From Verrucomicrobiota bacterium (GTDB lineage Bacteria; Verrucomicrobiota; Kiritimatiellia; SS1-B-03-39; UBA6053): a DNA stretch of 64,000 nt. Positions 23,131 through 31,344 of this stretch are shown here, piece by piece (positions within the stretch are counted from its first letter, which is position 1; each line of letters begins with the position of its first letter). The stretch covers positions 62,001-126,000 of the forward strand of contig JAFIGD010000006.1 of the NCBI GenBank assembly GCA_020831625.1, written 5' to 3'. The translations under genes and the position numbers were made by a program. Below the pieces are notes generated by a model. That model did not search any database, was not told where the DNA came from, and saw nothing but the letters and a program-made list of their open reading frames with translations.

Positions 23131-24639
23131 TTACAGCGTAATCGTGATGATATCATCATCCGCCGCACCGCCTTGAGGCTGCGTCGTCGGCTGTTGCTGA
23201 ATCCGTTCCGCCTGCGTCGTGGGCAGATAACGGTAATACACCATGAGCCCCAGCGCGGCGAGGGTAGTGTTGTAAACTTTGCCCTGTCCGACCCCCCGCT
23301 GACTGAAACATTCCCAGTAGCCTTCGGGATTCTGATTATTCACCAGCGCCGTGGCCATGCCGCGGTTGTACTGCTGGAACGGGCGTCCGTCCGGGTTATT
23401 GTGAAACAAGGCCTGAATGGTGTAATACCAAAGATTAATGGTGCCGCCGTATTCACTGGGATTCGGGGATTCACCCCAGGCCGGGGTTCCGTGACGGGTG
23501 ATGAAATTCAAGGCCGCACGGGTCTGGGAAGCCCGCGGCCGACCCGCAAGATGCAGACACAAGGCCCCGGCGGATGTCAAAATTTCGCGGGATCCCGGAC
23601 TGGTGTAACCAAAACCAAGCATATTATCCCGGGGCTGGGTGAGCCGCAGCATCCCGTCCATGGCTTTTTGGAAGGTGGACTCCAACTCGGGGATATTCAT
23701 ATTGTGAACATCCGCCGCAATCACACAGGCTTTCAGCGCCTGCACATGCCACGCGTTTACCGAGTTGTCACTGCGTCCCCCGCCGCCATAACGGTATCCC
23801 CGGTCGCCACCGGGCCCCGGAAATCCGCCGTCGGCCATCTGCCCGCGGATAATGGCCTGAATCGCGCGCTCCAGGGGCTCCCGTAAAAGGACATTGCCGG
23901 TCATGGTGTACGCCTCCGCCAGCGCATATGTCGCCATCGGATGCGAATAAACTTCCCGACCGCCGCCGGTGATGGCCCCGTCCCGCCCCTGCGACTCCAC
24001 CAAATACCGAATCGCTCTGGAGACCGTCTCCCCGAATTCAGCCGAGGAGGGCGTCTGCCCGTTCGACAAAAACGTCAGCAACGCCAATCCGGTGTATCCC
24101 GCGTTTCCGCTGCCGGTACCCTCTTTATTCCAGGAACCGTTGGAATGTTGTGTGGACTGCAACCAGCGGAGCGCCCGCTGCACGGCCGCTTCCGTCTGAT
24201 CCCCCATTCCTCCGGAATACCGCTGCAACCCCTGCTGACGCATCAAAGCGGTCCGCCCCGGCATCATCCCCGACATCACCACCGGACTTGCGATATCCGA
24301 CAGTAATTCCGTTAATTGATTGATGTCCGTGTCGGTGGGCGCGTTCACAACCTCCTGCTCAGGCTCAAAATCGGTATCGATCTGCGCGTCGAAATCCTGG
24401 AAATCTGTGAAATCCTGCATTTCCTGCATCTCGGTGACTTCCTCCACAATTTCCTCTTCCACCTCGTCAATCACCTCCTGATCCACCGGGTCAATCACCA
24501 TGGTCTGCTGCAGATTCTGATCCTGCTCGGTGTCAAACGTGATGTAGATCAACATCGCAGCAAACAGCCCGCCATTCACAAGCACGGAGATAAAGACACT
24601 GAGATAATGTTCAAGTTTGGTTCTTTTTTGAATGTTCAT
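23131..24639 (-). CDS. Membrane-anchored prenyltransferase/squalene-oxidase-repeat protein
   Basis: A 502-residue protein. A single N-terminal helix (about 15-34, SVLVNGGLFAAMLIYI) with a short basic cytoplasmic start resembles a TonB anchor. A strongly acidic linker follows (about 50-105, many D, E and Q), then an (α/α)6 barrel with repeats such as ALRWLQSTQHSNGSWNKEG, YLVESQGRDGAI and MADGGFPGPGG. This fold is shared by terpene cyclases and α2-macroglobulin thioester domains, but the DxDD/DCTAE cyclase motifs were not seen, so enzymatic activity is doubtful. It is 42 bases upstream of the heptose kinase, same strand, and may start this operon. Confidence 0.78.
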   Translation of the reverse strand: MNIQKRTKLEHYLSVFISVLVNGGLFAAMLIYITFDTEQDQNLQQTMVIDPVDQEVIDEVEEEIVEEVTEMQEMQDFTDFQDFDAQIDTDFEPEQEVVNAPTDTDINQLTELLSDIASPVVMSGMMPGRTALMRQQGLQRYSGGMGDQTEAAVQRALRWLQSTQHSNGSWNKEGTGSGNAGYTGLALLTFLSNGQTPSSAEFGETVSRAIRYLVESQGRDGAITGGGREVYSHPMATYALAEAYTMTGNVLLREPLERAIQAIIRGQMADGGFPGPGGDRGYRYGGGGRSDNSVNAWHVQALKACVIAADVHNMNIPELESTFQKAMDGMLRLTQPRDNMLGFGYTSPGSREILTSAGALCLHLAGRPRASQTRAALNFITRHGTPAWGESPNPSEYGGTINLWYYTIQALFHNNPDGRPFQQYNRGMATALVNNQNPEGYWECFSQRGVGQGKVYNTTLAALGLMVYYRYLPTTQAERIQQQPTTQPQGGAADDDIITITL

Positions 24640-24787
24640 GATTGGACTCTTTCTGTTTGAGAGGATAAAGGAAACATACAAATTGCCGCCGAATTTGTTA
24701 AGGGGAAGATTTATTTTTTTACAAAAGACATACGCATTTGTCTGAATCCTCTCTTGTTTAACCCCGTAAACTTAAAACTCCCGCTTT

Positions 24788-26863
24788 ATGGATATCGATT
24801 TTATGGCCACAAACCCGCTCACAGCCCTCTTGACCCAACATCACCCCCTTCCGTTCGAAAACGTTTGCCCGGCAGACATTCTTCCCGCTCTGAAGAATGC
24901 GCTGGACCGGGCACGCGAAAAGATCGACACCCTTCTCGCCAACCCCGACCCCGCCACCGTTGAAAACACCCTGCTGCCCCTCGAAGCCTGCGACGAGGGC
25001 GCGGACCGCATCGCCTCGCTGTATTACCACCTCCTGAATGTCGACGGCACCCCCGAACTTCAGGCGCTTTCCAAAGAAATCCCCCCCCTGCTGTCCGCAT
25101 TCTCCAGCGATCTTCGCTTCAATCCCGGACTCTTCGCGCGTATCGACGAACTCTGGACCCGCCGCACCGAATGCGGCCTCACCCCGGAGCAAACCACTGC
25201 CCTCGAAAATCACCGCCTGTCCTTCACGCGGAACGGCGCCGCCCTTCCGCCCGAAAAACAGGACAAACTCCGGGAGATCGACCACCAACTCAGCATCCTC
25301 GGCCCCCGCTTCGCTGAAAACGTCCTCAAAGACACTCAGGCCTACCGCCTCTGGATCGAAAACGAAGACATCATTGCGGACCTTCCCGCCGGGGCCAAAG
25401 CCGCCGCCCGAAAAAAAGCGCGGGAGGAGGAACGGCCCGACGCCTGGGCGTTCACCCTGGACATGCCCAGCTTTATCGCCTTTATGACCTACTGTCCAAA
25501 CGCCGACCTGCGGCGGGACATGTATACAGCCTACCAAAAGCGCTGTATTCAGGGCGAAAACAGCAACCTGGACGTGCTCCGGGATCTGCTCTCCCTCCGC
25601 CACCGCCGCGCCCGCCTTTTGGGCTATCCCCACCATGCCGCCTACACCCTCGAACGCCGCATGGCCCATAATATCGAAACCCTCGAGTCCTTTTACGAAA
25701 GTATGATCCCCAAGGTCATGCCCGCCGCCCGCCGGGACCTCGAAGACATCCGCGCTCTCAAAGAACAGGAAACCGGCGAAACTGCACTTCATCCCTGGGA
25801 TTACGCCTACTGGTCCGAAAAGCTCAAGCAAAGCGCTTATCAGCTCGATCAGGAGGCTCTGCGCCCCTATTTTGAATACACCAACACCCTTCAGGCCGTT
25901 TTCGCGCTCTGCAACCGGCTGTTTTCCCTTCGCTTTGTCGAACTGCATGACCTCCCCCTTTACCGCGAAGACGTCACCACCTACCGCGTTGAAGACAGCC
26001 GTGACGACCGCCTCATCGGTCACCTGTACATCGATCCCTTCCCACGCCCCACCAAACGCCCCGGAGCCTGGATGAACAATCTCCTCGGTCAGGGCCTCTG
26101 GAACGGAACCGTCCAGCGCCCCGATGTCGCCATTGTCGCCAACTTCACCCCGCCGGTCGACGGACCCGCCCTCCTGACTCTCGACGAGTCCCGCACCTTG
26201 TTTCATGAATTCGGACACGCCCTCCACGAACTGCTCAGCGAATGCACCCTCCGCAGCGTGTCCGGCGTCAATGTGTTCTGGGATTTCGTCGAACTCCCCT
26301 CCCAGCTCTTCGAAAACTGGCTCACCGAGCCCGAATTCCTCCGCGAACACGCCCGCCATCACCAAACCGGCGAAGCCATCCCCGAAGCCTTCATTGAGCG
26401 CATCCAGGCCGTCCAACGCTTTCAAAAAGGCTACCAGGCCGCCCGGCAGATCACCTTCGGCAAACTCGACCTCGCCTGGCACACCGCCGAGCCCGAAACG
26501 CTGGGCGAGGACCTCATCGCCTTCGAACAGGAGGCCGTTGCCGAATACGCCCTCTTCCCCCGTCAACCCGGCACCGCGCTCTCCCCCGCCTTCCAGCACA
26601 TCTTCTCCGGCGGATACGCCGCCGGCTACTACTCCTATAAATGGGCCGAGGTGCTTGAAGCCGATGTGTTCAGCGTCTTTCAGGAAAACGGACTCTTCCA
26701 CCGCCCCACCGCAGACCGCCTCCGCGAGTCCATCCTCACCCGGGGCGGCAGTCGCCCTCCCATGGACCTCTTCCGCGAATTTCTTGGCCGCGAGCCGGAT
26801 CCCGACGCCCTGTTGCGCCGTGACGGACTCCTGCAGGATTCGCCTCCGGAACCTGCTCCGTGA
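24788..26863 (+). CDS. M3-family oligopeptidase (oligopeptidase A-like)
   Basis: A 691-residue zinc metallopeptidase. The HExxH zinc motif is HEFGH at 473-477, and the third ligand E502 lies in WDFVELPSQL, exactly the M3 spacing. Upstream TPPVDGPALLTLDE and downstream GYAAGYYSYKWAEVLEADVF are also typical of oligopeptidase A/Dcp. These cytoplasmic enzymes cleave short peptides, including signal-peptide remnants. Length matches OpdA (680). No signal peptide. No strong ribosome site is seen; an ATG six codons downstream is an alternative. The EamA gene starts inside its stop (GTGA). Confidence 0.93.
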   Translation: MDIDFMATNPLTALLTQHHPLPFENVCPADILPALKNALDRAREKIDTLLANPDPATVENTLLPLEACDEGADRIASLYYHLLNVDGTPELQALSKEIPPLLSAFSSDLRFNPGLFARIDELWTRRTECGLTPEQTTALENHRLSFTRNGAALPPEKQDKLREIDHQLSILGPRFAENVLKDTQAYRLWIENEDIIADLPAGAKAAARKKAREEERPDAWAFTLDMPSFIAFMTYCPNADLRRDMYTAYQKRCIQGENSNLDVLRDLLSLRHRRARLLGYPHHAAYTLERRMAHNIETLESFYESMIPKVMPAARRDLEDIRALKEQETGETALHPWDYAYWSEKLKQSAYQLDQEALRPYFEYTNTLQAVFALCNRLFSLRFVELHDLPLYREDVTTYRVEDSRDDRLIGHLYIDPFPRPTKRPGAWMNNLLGQGLWNGTVQRPDVAIVANFTPPVDGPALLTLDESRTLFHEFGHALHELLSECTLRSVSGVNVFWDFVELPSQLFENWLTEPEFLREHARHHQTGEAIPEAFIERIQAVQRFQKGYQAARQITFGKLDLAWHTAEPETLGEDLIAFEQEAVAEYALFPRQPGTALSPAFQHIFSGGYAAGYYSYKWAEVLEADVFSVFQENGLFHRPTADRLRESILTRGGSRPPMDLFREFLGREPDPDALLRRDGLLQDSPPEPAP

Positions 26864-27768
26864 TCTTCGCCTTCCTCACCTCCATCCTCTGGGCGTTCGC
26901 CGGCTTCGGCTCCTCCCGTATCGCCCGCCATTTCGGATCCGCACAGGCCAATGCCCTCCGCCTCGTCCTCGCAACACTGCTGCTCATCCTGATCGGGGCT
27001 CTCCTCGGCACCCTGCGCATCCCGCCCGGCGCGGCGATGTTCGCCCTCTCCGGATTTCTCCACCTCGCCCTCGGAGACATCGCCCTCTTCGCCGTGTACC
27101 GCCGCCTGGGCCCGCGCATCGGCGTGCTCGCCGTCTCCAGCCTCGCCCCGCCCACCGCCATGGTCGTCGAATGGCTCCTGCTCGGCACCGCCATCACCTT
27201 CAAAGAACTCGCGCTCGGCACCGGTGTTCTGGTCTGCGTCATCCTCGCGGTCGCGCCCAAAGAACGGCAGCATCTGACCCCCGCCGAACTCCGGACCGGC
27301 ATCCTCGCCGCCCTGCTCGCCACCCTCGGCCAGGGCTGTTCCGCCGCCGTCAGCCGCCTCGGATTCGCGCAGGCGGCGGACGCCGGTGTCCGCCTCGGCC
27401 CCTGGATGCCCACCCTTCTCCGCTGCGCCACCGGCGCCGTCTTCGTCCTTCTCTGGCTCACAGTCCGGCACACCCTCGGCCACAAAATCCATCACCGCCC
27501 CGACGATCTCATCCCCCACCGCCGCATCAAAGGCCATCTCATCGGCTGGCTCGCCCTCTCCACCGTCCTCGGCCCGGTCATCGGCGTCCTCACTCTCATG
27601 ACCGCCCTCGAATCCCATCCCGCCGCCCTCGTTCAGGCCGTGCTCGCCACCCTGCCGGTCATGATGCTGCCCGTCGCCTGGTTCTTCGACGGAAACGCCC
27701 CCAGTAAACGCTCAATCCTGTTCGGCGTCATCGCCGTCACTCTTGCCGTTTGGATGGTGCTGATTTAA
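26860..27768 (+). CDS. EamA/DMT-family membrane transporter
   Basis: A 302-residue protein with about ten membrane helices in two EamA repeats (first IFAFLTSILWAFAGFGSSRI, second GILAALLATLGQGCSAAVSR). The family exports amino acids, nucleotide sugars or other metabolites; no substrate can be assigned. It starts with GTG overlapping the peptidase stop by four bases, so the two are translationally coupled, possibly for handling peptide-degradation products (inference). The coding strand is strongly C-biased, which produces a long unrelated open frame on the other strand. Confidence 0.87.
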   Translation: MIFAFLTSILWAFAGFGSSRIARHFGSAQANALRLVLATLLLILIGALLGTLRIPPGAAMFALSGFLHLALGDIALFAVYRRLGPRIGVLAVSSLAPPTAMVVEWLLLGTAITFKELALGTGVLVCVILAVAPKERQHLTPAELRTGILAALLATLGQGCSAAVSRLGFAQAADAGVRLGPWMPTLLRCATGAVFVLLWLTVRHTLGHKIHHRPDDLIPHRRIKGHLIGWLALSTVLGPVIGVLTLMTALESHPAALVQAVLATLPVMMLPVAWFFDGNAPSKRSILFGVIAVTLAVWMVLI

Positions 27769-27823
27769 ATGTCCTGGAAAATTTCAAGTTGTCGAATCAA
27801 GAAGCCTCCTGTAATGAACCGAC

Positions 27824-28888
27824 ATGATCTTACACCACGACGACACGCGGATCGCCGCCATGCGGCCGCTTTTACCCCCGGCGATTCTTATTGAAGAAAT
27901 CCCGCTTTCCCAACAGGCCCTGGAAGTGGTCGAAAAAGGCCGCGAAGACGCGGAAAGCATCCTCTCCGGCAAGGATGACCGCCTGCTGGTCCTGGCCGGC
28001 CCCTGCTCGATTCACGACCCCGCCGCCGCGTTGGAATACGCGCAACGCCTTAAAATCCTCGCCGAGCGTTACGAGGACGATATCAAAGTCATTATGCGGA
28101 CCTACTTCGAAAAACCCCGCACCACGGTCGGCTGGAAGGGCTTGATCAACGATCCGAATCTCGACGGCAGCTTTCAAATCAACAACGGGTTGCGCCTGGG
28201 ACGCAAACTGCTCGCCGATATCTGTGAACTGGGGATGCCCGCCGGAGCGGAATTTCTCGACACCATCATCCCCCAGTTCATTGCCGACGCCATCGCCTGG
28301 GCCGCCATCGGCGCCCGCACCACCGAAAGTCAGGTCCACCGCGAACTGGCCTCAGGACTCTCCATGCCCGTCGGCTTCAAAAACGGCACCAGCGGCAATG
28401 TGCAAATCGCCATCGACGCCGTGTTCTCCGCCCGCGAACCCCACTGGTTTCCCTCGGTCACCAAACAGGGCGTCGCCGCGATTTTCCAAACCACCGGCAA
28501 TCCGGCCGCGCATGTGATCCTCCGCGGCGGCAGCCGCACCGGCCCGAACTACGGGGCCCCCGCCGTCGCCGCCGTCCTCTCCGACCTGGAGGCCCGCAAT
28601 CTTCCGCCTTACGTAGTGGTCGACTGCAGCCACGGTAACAGCCTGAAAGATTACCGCAAACAGCCCGAAGTCGCCCAAAACCTCGCCGAACAAATCGCGC
28701 GGGGACAGCGGGGCATTGTCGGCGTCATGCTCGAAAGCCATCTTGTCAGCGGCCGCCAGGAGTACCGGCCCGACGGCGAAAACATCTACGGACTAAGCAT
28801 CACCGACGGCTGTATCGACCTCGCCGAAACCGAAAAAATTCTCGCAACCCTCGCCGACTCCGTCCGGGAACGCCGCAAAACCGCCTAA
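27824..28888 (+). CDS. aroG: 3-deoxy-7-phosphoheptulonate synthase (DAHP synthase, class I)
   Basis: A 354-residue enzyme, the first step of the shikimate pathway, condensing PEP and erythrose-4-phosphate. Signatures include LVLAGPCSIHDP, MRTYFEKPRTTVGWKGLIND, NGTSGNVQIAIDA, HVILRGG and VDCSHGNSLKDY, all of the AroF/G/H group; metal ligands Cys (AGPC), His (CSHG), Glu and Asp are in place. Length equals E. coli AroG (350). Which aromatic amino acid inhibits it is not predictable. The symbol marks the type, not strict orthology with AroG over AroF/AroH. Confidence 0.93.
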   Translation: MILHHDDTRIAAMRPLLPPAILIEEIPLSQQALEVVEKGREDAESILSGKDDRLLVLAGPCSIHDPAAALEYAQRLKILAERYEDDIKVIMRTYFEKPRTTVGWKGLINDPNLDGSFQINNGLRLGRKLLADICELGMPAGAEFLDTIIPQFIADAIAWAAIGARTTESQVHRELASGLSMPVGFKNGTSGNVQIAIDAVFSAREPHWFPSVTKQGVAAIFQTTGNPAAHVILRGGSRTGPNYGAPAVAAVLSDLEARNLPPYVVVDCSHGNSLKDYRKQPEVAQNLAEQIARGQRGIVGVMLESHLVSGRQEYRPDGENIYGLSITDGCIDLAETEKILATLADSVRERRKTA

Positions 28889-28906
28889 CCCGCATACCTT
28901 AAGAAT

Positions 28907-28938
28907 CCCGAAAATCCTGTTATCCTGTCCAAATAATC
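28907..28938. repeat. Dispersed ATCCTGTTATCCTGTC-type repeat, copy 1
   Basis: In the 177-base gap after the DAHP synthase gene, ATCCTGTTATCCTGTCCAAA (28914-28933) closely matches ATCCGGTTGATCCTGTCAAA at 61019-61038 in another intergenic gap. The gap also holds a 9-bp inverted repeat (CTGTTATCC 28917-28925 / GGATAACAG 29014-29022) and a weak CCCG-CTTT-CGGG hairpin at 28982-28993. No gene or clear promoter was seen in the gap. Confidence 0.5.
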
Positions 28939-29065
28939 CTTTGCTTGGCACCTTTGCCCCCTCAAATCAGAGAAAGTCCCGCCCGCTTTCGGGTTGTAAT
29001 CCCGGACGGATCCGGATAACAGAATAAATCTCCCTCCCTCCTAAAAACGAACTCGACCCGATCCT

Positions 29066-30094
29066 ATGGACACACTCTCCGGACGCATTCTCGCGGGAAC
29101 CGAATCTGAAGCCCAAACCGCATGGAAAAAGATGCGGACCCTCCCGGTCGATGAAGACCGCTCACAGGAAACGCCCGCCCCCATCCGCGCCAAGCGCAAC
29201 ACCATCGCCAAACCCGTTTCAGTCCAAGGCCCGGGCACCTTTTTCGGCAAAGAAACCCGCACCATCGAATTTCTCCCCACCGAACGCGAAGGCTGGTGGT
29301 TCGACCGCGTGGACCATCCCGAAGCCCTCCGCGTGCAGGTCGGCATTCACAACGTCTGGACCACTGGACAAATCGTGAGCAACATCGTGCTCCGCAGCGG
29401 GCCGCCCAACAATTACATCCGACTCGTGGAACACATCATCGCCCTGAAAATGGGCATGGAGATCGACGACCTGGTCATCCGCATCGACTCCGGCGATCCG
29501 CCCCTCTTCGATGTCGGCAGCATGCCCCTCGTCGAAGCTCTCGAATCCGCCGGACTGTCTGAATCCGGCTATCCGCTTCAATATGTGACCGTCAAAGAAC
29601 CGGTCTACATGAGCGCGCCCAACGGCAAACTGCTGGTGTTCGAACCCGCCGACCCCGCCCGCCCCTCGCTCGATCTCGACTGCGCGGTCGATTTTCCCAA
29701 CGCCATCGGCACCCAGCGCATCCAACTCGCCCTCAACCGCGAAACCTTCCGCCGCGGTGCCCATGCCCGCACCAACACCACCGCACAGAAAAAACTCTAC
29801 TGCCAAACCTTCGGTAAGATTTTCGCGGACATCCGCAATCTCGGCTACACCAATGAAAACGTCCTCATCGCCGGCAAAAAAAAATACGTCAATACCCCCG
29901 GACTGATCCACAACGGCAAATCCCTCGAAGCCGTCTGGCACCGGGCGATTCTCGATCTACTGGCCGCCATCGCCCTCATCGAGCGCGGTCATTTTCTCGG
30001 CAAAATCACCTCCTTCAAAGCCGGACACGGTATGGATGTCGAGGCTGTCAACCTCCTCTACCGCAACGACCTGCTCGAAACGGTCACCCTCTAA
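29066..30094 (+). CDS. Divergent LpxC-family protein (UDP-3-O-acyl-GlcNAc deacetylase-like)
   Basis: A 342-residue cytoplasmic protein of the LpxC fold, the committed lipid A step. Recognisable blocks are KPVSVQGPGTFFG, LVEHIIALKMGMEIDDLVI (general base E122 and zinc ligand H123), FDVGSMPLVEALESAG, CQTFGKIFADIRNLG and SFKAGHGMD (H of the catalytic pair). The third region is unusual: WHRAILD replaces the usual RHKxLD, so aligning on the zinc-binding Asp (D297) puts Arg293 where the zinc-ligand His belongs, with His one residue earlier. The early GxGxHSG His is also Phe. About 55 extra N-terminal residues precede the domain. It may be an active divergent LpxC or a paralogue with altered function. 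Confidence 0.75.
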   Translation: MDTLSGRILAGTESEAQTAWKKMRTLPVDEDRSQETPAPIRAKRNTIAKPVSVQGPGTFFGKETRTIEFLPTEREGWWFDRVDHPEALRVQVGIHNVWTTGQIVSNIVLRSGPPNNYIRLVEHIIALKMGMEIDDLVIRIDSGDPPLFDVGSMPLVEALESAGLSESGYPLQYVTVKEPVYMSAPNGKLLVFEPADPARPSLDLDCAVDFPNAIGTQRIQLALNRETFRRGAHARTNTTAQKKLYCQTFGKIFADIRNLGYTNENVLIAGKKKYVNTPGLIHNGKSLEAVWHRAILDLLAAIALIERGHFLGKITSFKAGHGMDVEAVNLLYRNDLLETVTL

Positions 30095-30103
30095 GGCCCG
30101 GCC

Positions 30104-30586
30104 ATGCATTTCAACTGGCCGGATCCCTGTTTCCACATCGTTCTCGTTGAACCCGAGATCCCCCCCAACACCGGCAACATCGCCCGCACCTGCGCCGCCA
30201 CCGGCACCGCTCTGCACCTGATCGAACCGCTCGGCTTTAAAATTGACGACAAGCACCTCAAGCGCGCCGGGCTCGACTACTGGCCGCATGTCGACATCAC
30301 CGTGCATCCCTCCCTTGACCACTGCCTCGACGGCGTGGACCCCGCCCGCGTCTGGTGGTTCTCCAAAAAAGCCACCAAACTGGTCTACGAAGCCGACTTC
30401 CGCCCCGGCGACTGGCTGGTGTTCGGTCCCGAAACCCGCGGCCTTTCCGAGGATCACCTCCGCAACGCCGGCGATCAACTCCTCTCCCTGCCGATGCGCG
30501 GCACCGCCGTCCGCTCCTACAACCTCGGCACCTCTGTCGGGATTGCCCTGTTTGAAGCCTTGCGCATCGGCGTAAACGGTGAATAA
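30104..30586 (+). CDS. trmL: tRNA (cytidine(34)-2'-O)-methyltransferase
   Basis: A 160-residue SPOUT methyltransferase that 2'-O-methylates the wobble base of tRNA-Leu isoacceptors. The family blocks are FHIVLVEPEIPPNTGNIART (11-30), HLIEPLGF, VFGPETRGLSEDHL and LPMRGTAVRSYNLGTSVGIA, which form the knotted SAM site. Length matches E. coli TrmL (157). It starts nine bases after the LpxC-like gene and its last eight bases overlap the alternative GTG start of queC, forming a small tRNA-modification pair. Confidence 0.95.
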   Translation: MHFNWPDPCFHIVLVEPEIPPNTGNIARTCAATGTALHLIEPLGFKIDDKHLKRAGLDYWPHVDITVHPSLDHCLDGVDPARVWWFSKKATKLVYEADFRPGDWLVFGPETRGLSEDHLRNAGDQLLSLPMRGTAVRSYNLGTSVGIALFEALRIGVNGE

Positions 30587-30593
30587 TAGGGAC

Positions 30594-31286
30594 ATGAACT
30601 CCATTCAACCCAAAGCCGTGGTTCTGGTCAGCGGCGGACTCGACAGCTGCGTCACCGCCGCCATCGCCAACCGCACCCACCAACTCGCCTTCCTGCACCT
30701 CAATTACGGTCAGCGCACCGAACAACGGGAGCGGCAGGCTTTTGAAGATCTCGCCCGCGATTTCGGCGTGACCGAATGCCTCAACGTCGACGTTACCCAC
30801 CTTGCGCGCATCGGCGGCAGCAGCCTCACCGATCCCGGCATGGCCGTGACCGAAGCGGACCTGGAAAACAAAGAAATCCCTTCCAGCTACGTGCCCTTCC
30901 GCAACGCCAACATCCTCGCGGTGGCCGTAAGCTGGGCCGAGGTCATCGGCGCCACCGCCCTCTTTATCGGCGCCGTCGCCGAAGACAGTTCCGGCTATCC
31001 CGACTGCCGCCCGGAATTCTTCGAACATTTCAATCACGTCATCGACGCCGGCACCAAACCCGACACCCATATCCGCATCCACACCCCCATCATTCACATG
31101 AGCAAAGCGGAGATCATCAAAACCGGCATCGACCTCAACGCCCCCCTCGACCAAACCTGGTCCTGTTATCAATCCAACGATGTCGCCTGCGGGGTCTGCG
31201 ACAGCTGCGCCCTCCGCCTCCGCGGCTTCCAACGCGCCGGCCTCCCCGACCCCCTCCCCTACGCCACCCGGCCGGTGTATACCTGA
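30594..31286 (+). CDS. queC: 7-cyano-7-deazaguanine synthase
   Basis: A 230-residue enzyme of the queuosine pathway, converting 7-carboxy-7-deazaguanine to preQ0 with ATP and ammonia. The P-loop-like SGGLDS lies near the N-terminus, followed by VPFRNANIL, GAVAEDSSGYPDCRPEF, and the C-terminal zinc site CYQSNDVACGVCDSCALR with four Cys. The ATG at 30594 was chosen over a GTG five codons upstream, on the basis of N-terminus length and a nearby AGGG. No other queuosine genes are in the window. Confidence 0.94.
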   Translation: MNSIQPKAVVLVSGGLDSCVTAAIANRTHQLAFLHLNYGQRTEQRERQAFEDLARDFGVTECLNVDVTHLARIGGSSLTDPGMAVTEADLENKEIPSSYVPFRNANILAVAVSWAEVIGATALFIGAVAEDSSGYPDCRPEFFEHFNHVIDAGTKPDTHIRIHTPIIHMSKAEIIKTGIDLNAPLDQTWSCYQSNDVACGVCDSCALRLRGFQRAGLPDPLPYATRPVYT

Positions 31287-31344
31287 ATTTCAATTCAAGA
31301 CGCATAGAACTTGTAAGATCCGGGTGATCCAGTAATGTCGGGCC

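Noticed and set aside
24758-26701. 647-codon minus-strand open frame opposite the M3 peptidase gene
   Set aside because: Same artefact of biased third positions; the HExxH peptidase is on the other strand.
28944-28960. σ54-type promoter (TTGGCACCTTTGCCCC) before the LpxC-like gene
   Set aside because: The distance between GG and GC is too short for the -24/-12 pattern.
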